DNA of 29,463 bases from an uncultured Alphaproteobacteria bacterium (lineage in GTDB: Bacteria > Pseudomonadota > Alphaproteobacteria > Rs-D84): contig CALXNF010000009.1 of NCBI GenBank assembly GCA_944389685.1, positions 1 to 29,463 on the forward strand. Direction: 5' to 3'. This document shows positions 1 through 7,190 of this stretch, piece by piece. Each line of letters starts with the position of its first letter. The stretch's first letter is position 1. The notes beneath the pieces are model-generated. The model searched no databases, had not been told where the DNA came from, and saw nothing but the letters and a program-made list of their open reading frames with translations. Made by a program: the position numbers and the translations under genes.

Positions 1-49
1 TTGTGATACAAACGAAGGTTTCTGCGAATACGCGAAAATCGACGAATAA
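1..49 (+). CDS. 3' end of a cut-off gene, product unknown
   Basis: An open frame enters from the left edge and ends at a TAA at 47-49, giving a 15-residue C-terminus that finishes FCEYAKIDE and carries two cysteines. A strong bidirectional terminator begins two bases later, which is what the end of a real gene should look like. Too little of the protein is visible to name a family. The reading frame is supported only by its position directly ahead of the terminator. Confidence 0.5.
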   Translation, partial: CDTNEGFCEYAKIDE

Positions 50-50
50 T

Positions 51-77
51 AAAAACCGCCTGAAAAGGCGGTTTTTT
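51..77. terminator. Bidirectional intrinsic terminator
   Basis: A 10-bp perfect stem (51-60 with 67-76) around the loop TGAAAA is flanked by an A-run and a T-run, so it can stop transcription from both sides. It serves the cut-off plus-strand gene and the minus-strand gene that ends at 92. Confidence 0.9.
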
Positions 78-91
78 TATAGGTCTCTTGA

Positions 92-511
92 TTAAATCAA
101 TCCTGTCTTCATTTCATTTCCAATATAAAATTTATATGTTTTTGGTACAAACTGCAACAACGCAAAATTAGGGTCATCAGAACCCGTAAAACCAAATCTG
201 GAATATTTGTCTTGCCAATATTTGCGTTTTTCTTCTATAGATTCTATGTTTATCATATTACCAAACAAGCGCACGGCATGGCGCGTTACTGGGTTAAAAT
301 AATATAAACAACATTTATTGTTTTCTTGCAGCTGTTCATATTTTGGTGATTTTTTCATTGTTAAAAAGTGAAGAACAAATGAATTAATGTTTTGGTTCAT
401 ACCGTTCATTACATGACGAGTTTCTGGATACCCGTCTTGTCGAATTGTACATAATTGTACATCATCGCAAGACTTTATAATTTCTAGGATAGATTTAATT
501 GTCTTGTTCAT
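92..511 (-). CDS. PNPOx-like FMN-binding protein (general stress protein 26 type)
   Basis: A 139-residue protein with the split-barrel layout of the pyridoxamine 5'-phosphate oxidase-like family. An early strand reads CTIRQDGYPETRHV, a central LHFLTMKKSPKYEQL segment follows, then a CLYYFNP strand and a C-terminal VPKTYKFYIG strand. Small proteins of this type bind a flavin (FMN or F420). Many are annotated as general stress proteins, and the substrate usually cannot be predicted. It overlaps the upstream lipoprotein gene by 17 nt (495-511), so the two are probably translated from one mRNA. The bidirectional terminator at 51-77 lies 15 nt after the stop. The family call is firm; the biochemical role is open. 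Confidence 0.8.
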   Translation of the reverse strand: MNKTIKSILEIIKSCDDVQLCTIRQDGYPETRHVMNGMNQNINSFVLHFLTMKKSPKYEQLQENNKCCLYYFNPVTRHAVRLFGNMINIESIEEKRKYWQDKYSRFGFTGSDDPNFALLQFVPKTYKFYIGNEMKTGLI

Positions 512-974
512 AATTTTTTATCTCCATTTCATCAAATATATCATCTATCATACGCAGAGCGGTATTTTGACAAGCGCGCCCGCGCCAAGTCATTAATTCT
601 TCACCCGTAATTTGATCGGCGATGGATACATTAAAACGCCACCACCAGAAACCATTAAGAGGGCACCAAATTGGGTTAAAGTATTCATTCCGTTCTTTAA
701 CCTTTACAATATACCGTGCAGATTTAGGAATGTAATAGGTATCTATTTCTGAATCTGTTTCAGATTCTGACCATTCGATTGTTTCTGTCGCTTCACCTAC
801 GACAACGGTATAACCGCGTTCTTCCATCTTTTGTTTAATGCTTTTGCGCATACTATAACCGCCACGGTCCGCATAAAAAGTTTGCGTTGGGTCAATTGAT
901 TCTGGTTTAACATATACGCTATTACATCCTGTTAATAATAAAATTAGTATTGTTCCCACGGCTGCGACTTTCAT
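495..974 (-). CDS. Small predicted outer-membrane or periplasmic lipoprotein, unknown function
   Basis: A 159-residue protein starting MKVAAVGTILILLLTGC, with a lipobox LLTGC ending at Cys17, so it should be lipidated and exported. I chose the ATG at 974 because AAGGAG lies 6 nt upstream; the longer open frame further upstream reads through tRNA-Arg and is not coding. The mature part has an acidic stretch (WSESETDSEID), a Trp-rich segment (NGFWWWRFNV) and a C-terminal helix ending MIDDIFDEME. Two further cysteines lie near residues 109 and 139 and could form a disulfide. I do not recognise the family. It overlaps the PNPOx-like gene by 17 nt. Confidence 0.75.
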   Translation of the reverse strand: MKVAAVGTILILLLTGCNSVYVKPESIDPTQTFYADRGGYSMRKSIKQKMEERGYTVVVGEATETIEWSESETDSEIDTYYIPKSARYIVKVKERNEYFNPIWCPLNGFWWWRFNVSIADQITGEELMTWRGRACQNTALRMIDDIFDEMEIKNYEQDN

Positions 975-996
975 ATAATGCTCCTTAGGAATATAT

Positions 997-1024
997 TTTA
1001 TAAAAGAAAAGAATAAAAACACAA
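997..1024 (-). promoter_or_regulatory. Candidate sigma-70-type promoter for the lipoprotein gene
   Basis: Reading the minus strand, TTGTGT (1019-1024), a 16-nt spacer and TATAAA (997-1002) precede the ribosome-binding site and the ATG at 974. It lies back to back with the tRNA-Arg promoter. Confidence 0.45.
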
Positions 1025-1041
1025 GTTTAATTGTTAAAGTC

Positions 1042-1069
1042 TTGCAATTTATATGATGACATTTATAAT
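1042..1069 (+). promoter_or_regulatory. Promoter of tRNA-Arg
   Basis: TTGCAA (1042-1047), a 16-nt spacer and a perfect TATAAT (1064-1069). The -10 ends 12 nt before the first base of the tRNA. The same TTGCA-type -35 is seen ahead of the other two tRNA genes in the window. Confidence 0.7.
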
Positions 1070-1081
1070 AATCTAAGATTT

Positions 1082-1158
1082 GCACCCGTGGCTTAACTGG
1101 ATAGAGCATCGCCCTCCGAAGGCGGGGATTGCGCGTTCGAATCGCGCCGGGTGCGCCA
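1082..1158 (+). tRNA. tRNA-Arg(CCG)
   Basis: The acceptor stem GCACCCG pairs with CGGGTGC. The anticodon stem TCGCC/GGCGG holds the loop CTCCGAA, giving anticodon CCG (Arg, codon CGG). The T-arm GCGCG-TTCGAAT-CGCGC is perfect, the discriminator base is G and the CCA is encoded. On the opposite strand it creates the familiar spurious peptide GAPGAIRTRN. Confidence 0.97.
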
Positions 1159-1173
1159 AAAAATGAATTACGT

Positions 1174-1977
1174 TTAATGGACTTTCTTTTTAACACTTTT
1201 TTTCCATAAAAAGTGTTTACCAATATTTGTTAACTTTGCGATAAGCTTTATCTTTTTATGGTTTAATTTATTGCCTGTTTGGGCTTCATAATATTGAATC
1301 AGGTCCATTATATCATAACCAAGTTGCTGATATTTGGCCGCCATCATGCCAAAAGCATAATTTCGATTGGCTATGGCGGCTTCATCTAAATCTATAAGAC
1401 TAGAAAAATTTCCGTCGTCATCTAAGATTGTGTTTTTTGTTGTGACGCCGCAATGATATAACCCAATAGATTTTTTGGTACCTAAGTTTGCTAAATATAC
1501 TGCTCCAGAAAAAAGGGAAGCAATGAATGTGTTGTTTGTATCTGAAATATTGGTTTTGGCGACTCTATGTGTGTATTTATATTTCGAGCTTTTTAATTCA
1601 CCTATACCAATCGCATCCATTTTTATAAAAGCATCAACGATATCTTTATAGGCACATTTCTGTTTTTCTTCTCCTAATCCATCGCCTATATGCTCATATA
1701 AAGTTTTTCCTGAAATTATTGGATATGTTTCTAGCCAATGAGTCCCGTAATTATAAATTGTTATTTGAGGCACGTTTATACCATGTGATGACATAATTTT
1801 GCTGATTTCAGCATTCTTTATAGCCATTGCAGGATGATTGAATTTACACACGAATGTGCCATTCGGAGTTTTCGCAAAAAATACACTTTTTAAACTTCCC
1901 GGAACGTTGGGACGTTCGATGGCATATGCGTCTTTTAATACGCTTTTTATTACATAAGTGGCTTCTTCGGTTCTCAT
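1174..1977 (-). CDS. APH/choline-kinase-fold phosphotransferase, probably catalytically degenerate
   Basis: A 267-residue protein with the layout of aminoglycoside/choline kinase-like enzymes. There is a nucleotide-binding N-lobe with a candidate Lys45 in VCKF, a linker strand (WLETYPIISGKTL), and a C-lobe with a Brenner-like motif and a metal-binding Asp196 in LIDLDEA. The catalytic loop reads H175-C-G-V-T-T-K-N182, whereas active members have HGDxxxxN. Gly therefore replaces the catalytic base Asp, while His, Asn and the second Asp remain. It may be a pseudokinase, a binding protein or a gene in decay. The frame is intact and it has its own good promoter (2014-2041) just after prfB. The ATG at 1977 has only a weak ribosome-binding site. 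Confidence 0.7.
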   Translation of the reverse strand: MRTEEATYVIKSVLKDAYAIERPNVPGSLKSVFFAKTPNGTFVCKFNHPAMAIKNAEISKIMSSHGINVPQITIYNYGTHWLETYPIISGKTLYEHIGDGLGEEKQKCAYKDIVDAFIKMDAIGIGELKSSKYKYTHRVAKTNISDTNNTFIASLFSGAVYLANLGTKKSIGLYHCGVTTKNTILDDDGNFSSLIDLDEAAIANRNYAFGMMAAKYQQLGYDIMDLIQYYEAQTGNKLNHKKIKLIAKLTNIGKHFLWKKSVKKKVH

Positions 1978-2013
1978 AAAAATATTCTTTTAGTTCTGTT
2001 ATAATATATAACC

Positions 2014-2041
2014 ATATTATACCAAAAGAATCATTTGTCAA
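2014..2041 (-). promoter_or_regulatory. Promoter of the degenerate kinase gene
   Basis: On the minus strand, a perfect TTGACA (2036-2041), a 16-nt spacer and TAATAT (2014-2019). The -35 abuts the prfB stop codon, so the gene can be transcribed separately from prfB. Confidence 0.6.
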
Positions 2042-3131
2042 TTAATTAAGTGAATTTTTTTGCAATGATGCCAGCATAAAATCATCTAAATCGCCGTCTA
2101 GAACTGCGTTAGAATCTGTTTTTTCAACGCCAGTACGGACATCTTTTACTAATTGATACGGGTATAAGACATAATTTCGAATTTGGCTGCCCCATTCAAT
2201 TTTCTTTTGTTGAGCTAGCGCGGCATTTTCTTCTTCGGCACGTTTTTGCATTTCTAACTCATATAAGCGGCTGCGTAACATTTTCATCGCCATTTCTTTG
2301 TTTTGAATTTGGCTGCGCTCGTTTTGACAGGTTACAACCGTACCTGTAGGAATGTGAGTTATACGAACGGCACTGTCTGTTTTATTAACGTGCTGACCAC
2401 CTGCACCTGAAGACCTATACGTATCTATTCTTAAATCTTTTTCGTTAATTTCTATTTCTATAGAATCGTCAACGTCGGGCCATACGTCGACAGAGGCGAA
2501 ACTGGTTTGCCTTTTCCCGTTGGCGTTAAACGGCGAAATTCGCACAAGACGATGAACCCCAATTTCATTTTTTAACCAACCGTATACACGTTCGCCAGAA
2601 ATTCTGTAAGTAATATTTTTTATACCTGCGGTATCGCCAAGGTGTTCTTCAATGACTTCACATTGAAAACCGTGCCTTTCTGCCCATCGGGTATACATTC
2701 TAGACAGCATTTGAGCCCAATCCTGAGCCTCTGTTCCGCCGGCACCTGCTTGGATGAATAAAAAAGCCCCGTTGTTGTCAGCTGGATCTTTAAACAATGT
2801 TATAAACTTTGCTTTATGTGAGCTAAGTGCTAATTTATCGATGGCAGCCAAAACTTCTTTGTCTTCAGGAGCCATTTCATATAAATCAACTAAATTTTCA
2901 TATTCAGATTCTAATTCTCGTAATTGATTTAACGATTTTTCTAATCCAGATTTTTTTTGTAATATAGCACGGGCATTGTCTGGATCGTTCCATAAATTAG
3001 GTTCATTAATTTTTTCGTTTAATTCGGCAATTTGTTTTTCGAGCTCGTTCGGGTCAAAGAAACCCCCTTACGGCAGAAATGTCGTCAGAAATTTGTGATA
3101 ATTTTTCATTTGGTATAATCATATTACTCAT
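2042..3131 (-). CDS. prfB: Peptide chain release factor 2, with programmed +1 frameshift
   Basis: RF2 recognises UGA and UAA at the ribosome and triggers hydrolysis of the finished peptide. The first 25 codons run from the ATG at 3131 to CTT at 3057-3059 and meet an in-frame TGA (3054-3056). Skipping one base (3056) continues in the frame that ends at 2042, for a total of 362 residues, close to the E. coli length. AGGGGG lies three bases before CTTTGA, the classical internal Shine-Dalgarno that drives the shift. The SPF stop-codon-reading tripeptide is at about residues 199-201 and the catalytic GGQ at about 244-246. In the family, low RF2 lets the ribosome pause at UGA and shift, so the protein controls its own level. 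The start lacks a strong ribosome-binding site. Confidence 0.97.
3054..3068 (-). promoter_or_regulatory. prfB: RF2 autoregulatory +1 frameshift site
   Basis: Read on the minus strand: AGG GGG TTT CTT TGA, followed by C. The Shine-Dalgarno-like AGGGGG, the slippery CTT and the TGA with a following C match the canonical E. coli arrangement except for TTT in place of TAT. Confidence 0.97.
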
Positions 3132-3188
3132 ATTAACAGCTTATAAAGGTAAATCAATATTTTTATATTTTATTTATAAAATGAACAA

Positions 3189-3217
3189 TTGCCTTTTTTT
3201 TTCTAATATGTTAAAAT
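3189..3217 (+). promoter_or_regulatory. Candidate promoter of the Cys-rich exported protein gene
   Basis: TTGCCT (3189-3194), a 17-nt spacer and TAAAAT (3212-3217), 25 nt before the chosen ATG. The region also lies between divergent prfB and this gene. Confidence 0.45.
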
Positions 3218-3242
3218 TTTTTTAATGAGAGGGGATTCCAAT

Positions 3243-4496
3243 ATGAAAAAAACGTTTTTTGCTTTTGGTTTAACAGCTTGTTTATGTGCGTCTTCTGCAT
3301 TTGCAGTTTCTGCGGGAACTGTTGCAATGGATTCTGTTTCACGCGGTTCCGCTGCGTATATGACGTCTGGCACAACATCTAGTACCGCTAATCGTGGCTA
3401 TCAGGGGTTGGCAAACGCGTATACAACAAATCAAAGGAATACATATTATATGGTTACGCAACCAGACGTTGACTCTGCGTGCAGAACTAAAATTTATAAT
3501 TGCCTTGCGGAATATTGCGGTGATGTTACAGTCGTACCTGGGCAAAGAACTGGGCGCTGTCAATATGCCACGGAAAGCGAATTATATAATTATGCATTGT
3601 TATGCCTGCAGAAAGACACATCTGTGTTATTGCCCCAATATAATACTAATACGAAAACTAGTGCTGGCGGATTAAATACTGCGGCGCGTTTATGTCCCCC
3701 ATATGTACAACAGGAAGTGATGTCCTATTTGGCCATGGCCAATATGGCAGATGAATTATCTAAGTCTCATAGTGATTTATGTTTACAGCGTCGTCAAGAG
3801 TTGACTGCAGCTATGGCTTGCCATTCTGTTGCATTAGCTTATGGTAATGAAACTACCAGCATGTTAACTACTCAATTAACTGATGCTTGTGGGGCAGGGG
3901 TGCCCGGTGGTTCCGCAGAAATGGTAACAAGGTTTGCCAATGCTGGAAATGTAGGCGCAAATGTCTGGGGATGGGCAGAAAAAATTCTGAATTTGGACAT
4001 GAATCAAAAAGGGGAAGATTGGCAAATGGCCGTTGATTCTGTGTTGGCAAGTTATACAAATCGTATGAATTTGGCTTGTGGTGATGATTTGCAACTAAAT
4101 ACCGCATCTGTATCAACGTCTAATTCATCTCAACCTTCTACATTGCAAACGGTTGCTGCTTTGGCAACTGGGGTTGCGTTCCCGACCGCTGCACCAAATG
4201 TAGAAAATCCATATGAAGGGCAAAGTCTGTATATGGAAGTAAAAACCATGTCGAACGTTTATGATTATGCAACGGCTCAACAGTTGGTTCAAGCGGCCAT
4301 GAGTAATTCCGCGGTTGCTCAAAATGACTTTTTTACAACAGCACAACTTAGCGACATGCAAACCGCTTATGTTCGTGGCACAAAAGTATTCATTGTTCGT
4401 GATAGTGCGCGGTGTTTTATAGTTCCTGTTCAAACTATGACGACACAAGAAACGAATTTGATTGCACAAGCTTTTTCAAGTTGTATAAGTAAATAA
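3243..4496 (+). CDS. Exported Cys-rich protein of unknown function
   Basis: A 417-residue protein starting MKKTFFAFGLTACLC, with a Sec signal peptide and a likely cleavage after ASSAFA. An ATG six codons earlier exists, but the ribosome-binding sequence GAGAGGGG lies between the two, which favours 3243. The mature N-half holds many cysteines in helical-looking blocks (CRTKIYNCLAEYC, LLCLQKD, ARLCPPY, DLCLQRR, AMACHS, TDACGAG), suggesting several disulfides in the periplasm or outside the cell. A Ser/Thr/Asn-rich linker near residues 280-310 leads to a C-terminal domain with two more cysteines. I do not recognise the family. It is monocistronic, between its own promoter and a strong terminator. 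Confidence 0.75.
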   Translation: MKKTFFAFGLTACLCASSAFAVSAGTVAMDSVSRGSAAYMTSGTTSSTANRGYQGLANAYTTNQRNTYYMVTQPDVDSACRTKIYNCLAEYCGDVTVVPGQRTGRCQYATESELYNYALLCLQKDTSVLLPQYNTNTKTSAGGLNTAARLCPPYVQQEVMSYLAMANMADELSKSHSDLCLQRRQELTAAMACHSVALAYGNETTSMLTTQLTDACGAGVPGGSAEMVTRFANAGNVGANVWGWAEKILNLDMNQKGEDWQMAVDSVLASYTNRMNLACGDDLQLNTASVSTSNSSQPSTLQTVAALATGVAFPTAAPNVENPYEGQSLYMEVKTMSNVYDYATAQQLVQAAMSNSAVAQNDFFTTAQLSDMQTAYVRGTKVFIVRDSARCFIVPVQTMTTQETNLIAQAFSSCISK

Positions 4497-4502
4497 TATT
4501 TT

Positions 4503-4527
4503 AAACCGCCCGGCAAGGGCGGTTTTT
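4503..4527 (+). terminator. Intrinsic terminator after the Cys-rich protein gene
   Basis: A 9-bp stem (4503-4511 with 4517-4525) around GGCAA, then a T-run, starting 6 nt after the stop codon. Confidence 0.9.
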
Positions 4528-4542
4528 ATTCCCGTATAAAAC

Positions 4543-4571
4543 TTGAACGGGGAGCTTTTTTTTGATATAAT
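4543..4571 (+). promoter_or_regulatory. Promoter of the amidase gene, implying a leaderless mRNA
   Basis: TTGAAC (4543-4548), a 17-nt spacer and a perfect TATAAT (4566-4571). Only 8 nt separate the -10 from the ATG at 4580, so the expected transcription start lies within 0-3 nt of the start codon and no ribosome-binding site can be present on the mRNA. Confidence 0.7.
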
Positions 4572-4579
4572 TTATCCAA

Positions 4580-5752
4580 ATGCAATTTACTAGAAGAACC
4601 ATTTTAAAAATGACTGGGCTGACGGCAGTAATTGTGGCTGTCTTGCCAAGGGTTGCGTTCGCCGCAAGAAATTCTTTAAGAACGGTTCGTACTGGAATTC
4701 AACCCGGAAATAAAACTAGGTTAGTTATAGAAACGACTGAACGCCCTTCATATTCTATCAGCTATCCAGCTAATCAAGTCGTAATAACATTATCAAACAC
4801 ATCTGCCAATCGTTCCTTAGTCCCAGCAATGGCAGCGGGGACATTAGTTAATGCTATTACACAAGCACAATCTGGTGACAAACTACAAATAATTGCGGAT
4901 TTGGCAAAACCTATTAATGAGATACCTAAAAGCAATATAATGTTGTTAAGCCCAAATGGCGATAATGATTATAGACTTGTGATGGATTTTTCTGCCAGCG
5001 GTAATGCAGCAGGGATGGTGGCTTCTGCAAATGCTAAGAATACGAGTTCTTCACAGCAAAGCAAAACACCAGCCCGCAAATACACGATTGTAATTGATGC
5101 TGGTCATGGTGGGAAAGATCCTGGCTGCATAGGTAAGGGGGGGACGAAAGAAAAAGTCGTTGTATTATCCGTAGCAAAGAAATTGAAAGACAAATTATCT
5201 GCTGCAGGTTACCAAACATACTTAACGCGTAGTAATGATACATATTTAAAATTAGCACAACGTGCTGAAATTGGGGAAAAGAAACATGCCGATTTATTCC
5301 TTTCACTGCATGCAAATGCGAACCCAAGACGTTCTATGAAAGGCTTTTCTATATATACTTTGTCTGAAAAAGCGTCTGACGAAGAAGCTCAGAAGTTAGC
5401 AGATGCAGAAAATGCAGCAGATAAGATAGATGTAAGCGGTTTTGAACAATTTGATAAAAATATTAGAATCGCGCTGTCTTCTTTACAGCAACACGCCGTT
5501 GCGGCAATGTCTGTTGAGTATGCAAATGGTTGCGCGACCCAGTTTAAAAAGGCAAAGATTACACAGCAACCAGGGCCTGCTGTTCGACATGCACCATTTG
5601 CAGTATTGCGTTCCACGGTTCCTGGTGCGCTTATTGAACTAGGGCATCTTTCAAATGCAAGTGAAGAGAGACTTTTAAAATCATCATCACATCAAGACAA
5701 ATTGGTGGCTGCGATTGTGAAATCAGTTCAAGCATATGATTTTGATGTTTAA
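4580..5752 (+). CDS. Tat-exported N-acetylmuramoyl-L-alanine amidase (AmiC type)
   Basis: A 390-residue protein. Residues 1-29 form a twin-arginine signal (TRRTILK) ending AFA. Residues of roughly 33-140 are an AMIN-like targeting domain, and a Ser/Gln-rich linker leads to an Amidase_3 catalytic domain from about residue 168. The zinc ligands are visible as His in DAGHGG, Glu in TKEKVV and His in LSLHAN; the C-terminal IELGHLSN carries the catalytic Glu. These enzymes cut the bond between MurNAc and the stem peptide and separate daughter cells at division; E. coli AmiA and AmiC also use Tat. There is no ribosome-binding site, and the promoter sits right at the start. It converges on tRNA-Ser(CGA) with no obvious terminator between them. 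Confidence 0.93.
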   Translation: MQFTRRTILKMTGLTAVIVAVLPRVAFAARNSLRTVRTGIQPGNKTRLVIETTERPSYSISYPANQVVITLSNTSANRSLVPAMAAGTLVNAITQAQSGDKLQIIADLAKPINEIPKSNIMLLSPNGDNDYRLVMDFSASGNAAGMVASANAKNTSSSQQSKTPARKYTIVIDAGHGGKDPGCIGKGGTKEKVVVLSVAKKLKDKLSAAGYQTYLTRSNDTYLKLAQRAEIGEKKHADLFLSLHANANPRRSMKGFSIYTLSEKASDEEAQKLADAENAADKIDVSGFEQFDKNIRIALSSLQQHAVAAMSVEYANGCATQFKKAKITQQPGPAVRHAPFAVLRSTVPGALIELGHLSNASEERLLKSSSHQDKLVAAIVKSVQAYDFDV

Positions 5753-5761
5753 TGGGAACTG

Positions 5762-5851
5762 TGGCGGAGACGAAGGGATTCGAACCCTTGATACGGTTGC
5801 CCGTATACACGATTTCGAGTCGCGCGCATTCGACCACTCTGCCACGTCTCC
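5762..5851 (-). tRNA. tRNA-Ser(CGA)
   Basis: A 90-nt class II tRNA on the minus strand. Acceptor GGAGACG pairs with CGTCTCC. The anticodon loop CTCGAAA gives CGA (Ser, codon UCG). The long variable arm (TACGGGCAACCGTA) is typical of tRNA-Ser, the discriminator is G and CCA is encoded. Confidence 0.96.
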
Positions 5852-5862
5852 GACGTTTTGCC

Positions 5863-5890
5863 ATTATACTTATTCGTAATTCTTTTGCAA
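5863..5890 (-). promoter_or_regulatory. Promoter of tRNA-Ser(CGA)
   Basis: On the minus strand, TTGCAA (5885-5890), a 16-nt spacer and TATAAT (5863-5868), 11 nt ahead of the tRNA. It is identical in boxes and spacing to the tRNA-Arg promoter. Confidence 0.7.
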
Positions 5891-5901
5891 GGGCTTTATA
5901 T

Positions 5902-5929
5902 TTGACTTTATTGTTCAAAAGAATAAAAT
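5902..5929 (+). promoter_or_regulatory. Promoter of the ATL gene with a very short leader
   Basis: TTGACT (5902-5907), a 16-nt spacer and TAAAAT (5924-5929), 10 nt before the ATG at 5940. No ribosome-binding site can be seen. Confidence 0.55.
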
Positions 5930-5939
5930 AACCGTCGTT

Positions 5940-6284
5940 ATGAAAAGTTTTAATGGGCAAGTTTATGATATCGTTGCAAGAATTCCCGCAGGACGTGTGG
6001 CGACTTTCGGACAAATTGCAAGAATGATTGGACGCCCCCGTATGGCCAGGTTTGTCGGGTATGCATCAAATAATAAAAACAGTTGGCATCTACCATGGCA
6101 TCGTGTTGTTTTTAAAGACGGTAGTTTGTGTGGAGAGGGCTTTTTTGAAGAACAATTTCGCTTATTAAAGTCAGAGGGCGTGAAATTTGATAAAGACAAA
6201 AAAGTGAAAATGGAAGATTTTCAGTGGGATCCGGACCGCGACAATGTCCCGTTAGACATAAAAGATTTCCCATTGGTTTTTTAA
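5940..6284 (+). CDS. Alkyltransferase-like (ATL) DNA-damage sensor
   Basis: A 114-residue protein with the DNA-binding domain of O6-alkylguanine-DNA alkyltransferases: a winged helix (ATFGQIARMIGRP), an Arg-finger position (Arg37 in ARFVG) and the active-site loop. The loop reads PWHRV at residues 52-56, with Trp in place of the acceptor Cys of PCHRV. That substitution defines ATL proteins such as E. coli YbaZ, which bind and flip O6-alkylguanine without removing the alkyl group and hand the lesion to nucleotide excision repair. It is therefore a sensor, not a methyltransferase. About 25 charged residues after the core are unusual in sequence. It is monocistronic and converges on the peroxiredoxin across a shared terminator. 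Confidence 0.9.
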   Translation: MKSFNGQVYDIVARIPAGRVATFGQIARMIGRPRMARFVGYASNNKNSWHLPWHRVVFKDGSLCGEGFFEEQFRLLKSEGVKFDKDKKVKMEDFQWDPDRDNVPLDIKDFPLVF

Positions 6285-6311
6285 AAAAATCGGGAGCAAG
6301 CCCGATTTTTT
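6284..6311. terminator. Bidirectional intrinsic terminator between ATL and peroxiredoxin genes
   Basis: An 11-bp stem (6284-6294 with 6301-6311) around AGCAAG, with A- and T-runs on its flanks. Both convergent stop codons touch the stem. Confidence 0.9.
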
Positions 6312-7039
6312 TATTTTATTTTTTTATTGAGGCTTTCCTTATAAAGCTTTTCTGAAATGTCTTTTTCAGGTAATTTTTGCAGGCTTAAAAACCATGCTTT
6401 AACATCAATATCTTTATTTGTATTAGCTAATCGTTTTTTTAGTTCTTCTGTAGTTGATGGTGCTGAAATAACTACTTCATCGCCAATTTGCCAATCTGCG
6501 GGAGTTGCCACTCCGAAAGCATCTGTCGTTTGTAAGGCGATTAAAGTTCGCTTAATTTCATCAAAATTTCGACCGGTTGTTAACGGATAATATAAAATTG
6601 CTCTGATTATACCGTTGGGGTCTATGAAGAATACCGCCCGTACGGTTTTGTTGTTAGATGAATGGCTGTGAATCATTCCATATTTTTTTGCAACTTCCAT
6701 GTTCATATCATCAATAATCGGGAAAGTAATGTCCATATTTGACCAATCGCGATATTTTAAATTTTTAATGGCCTCAATCCATGCTAAATGTCCGGTTAGT
6801 GTGCCGACAGACAAGCCAATTATTTCTGTATTTAATTTTTTAAAGTCCGATAACATAGATTGAAAGGTCATAAATTCTGTCGTGCATACAGGCGTAAAAT
6901 CTGCCGGGTGAGAAAAAAGTATGACCCATTTGCCCGCATAATCTGATGGGAAATTCACAATGCCATTAGTTGTGTTTGCCTTAAACTCTGGGGCTTTGTC
7001 GCCTATCAAAGGCATTTGAAATATTGTGTCTTCTTGCAT
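6311..7039 (-). CDS. 1-Cys peroxiredoxin (Prx6 type)
   Basis: A 242-residue thiol peroxidase that reduces H2O2, alkyl hydroperoxides or peroxynitrite. The peroxidatic motif PADFTPVC ends at Cys52 with Thr49 in place, and FFIDPNG and PADWQIGDEVV are typical of the longer Prx6/archaeal branch. A second cysteine is absent: the C-terminal segment reads KAWFLSLQ where resolving-Cys relatives carry a Cys, so a one-Cys mechanism needing an outside thiol is likely. The ATG at 7039 has AAGGAGAGAG upstream. The stop codon lies in the shared terminator. Confidence 0.92.
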   Translation of the reverse strand: MQEDTIFQMPLIGDKAPEFKANTTNGIVNFPSDYAGKWVILFSHPADFTPVCTTEFMTFQSMLSDFKKLNTEIIGLSVGTLTGHLAWIEAIKNLKYRDWSNMDITFPIIDDMNMEVAKKYGMIHSHSSNNKTVRAVFFIDPNGIIRAILYYPLTTGRNFDEIKRTLIALQTTDAFGVATPADWQIGDEVVISAPSTTEELKKRLANTNKDIDVKAWFLSLQKLPEKDISEKLYKESLNKKIK

Positions 7040-7190
7040 AATCTCTCTCCTTGGTTTACGAAATAGATTATACTTATATAACGTTTATAATATAATAGGC
7101 AGATAATCTTTTAGCCGATGATAAAAACTTTGTTCTTGATAAAATCAAAGAAGAAATTAATAATAAGTTGCAAAAGAAAAGGAAGAATAA

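Noticed and set aside
975..1223. N-terminal extension of the lipoprotein frame through tRNA-Arg
   Set aside because: It includes GAPGAIRTRN, the familiar antisense translation of a tRNA gene, and the lipoprotein signal with a ribosome-binding site starts at 974.
2042..2875. Reading prfB as a truncated or broken gene
   Set aside because: The upstream TGA is the programmed frameshift stop with its full set of signals, and the continuation in the shifted frame restores a complete RF2.
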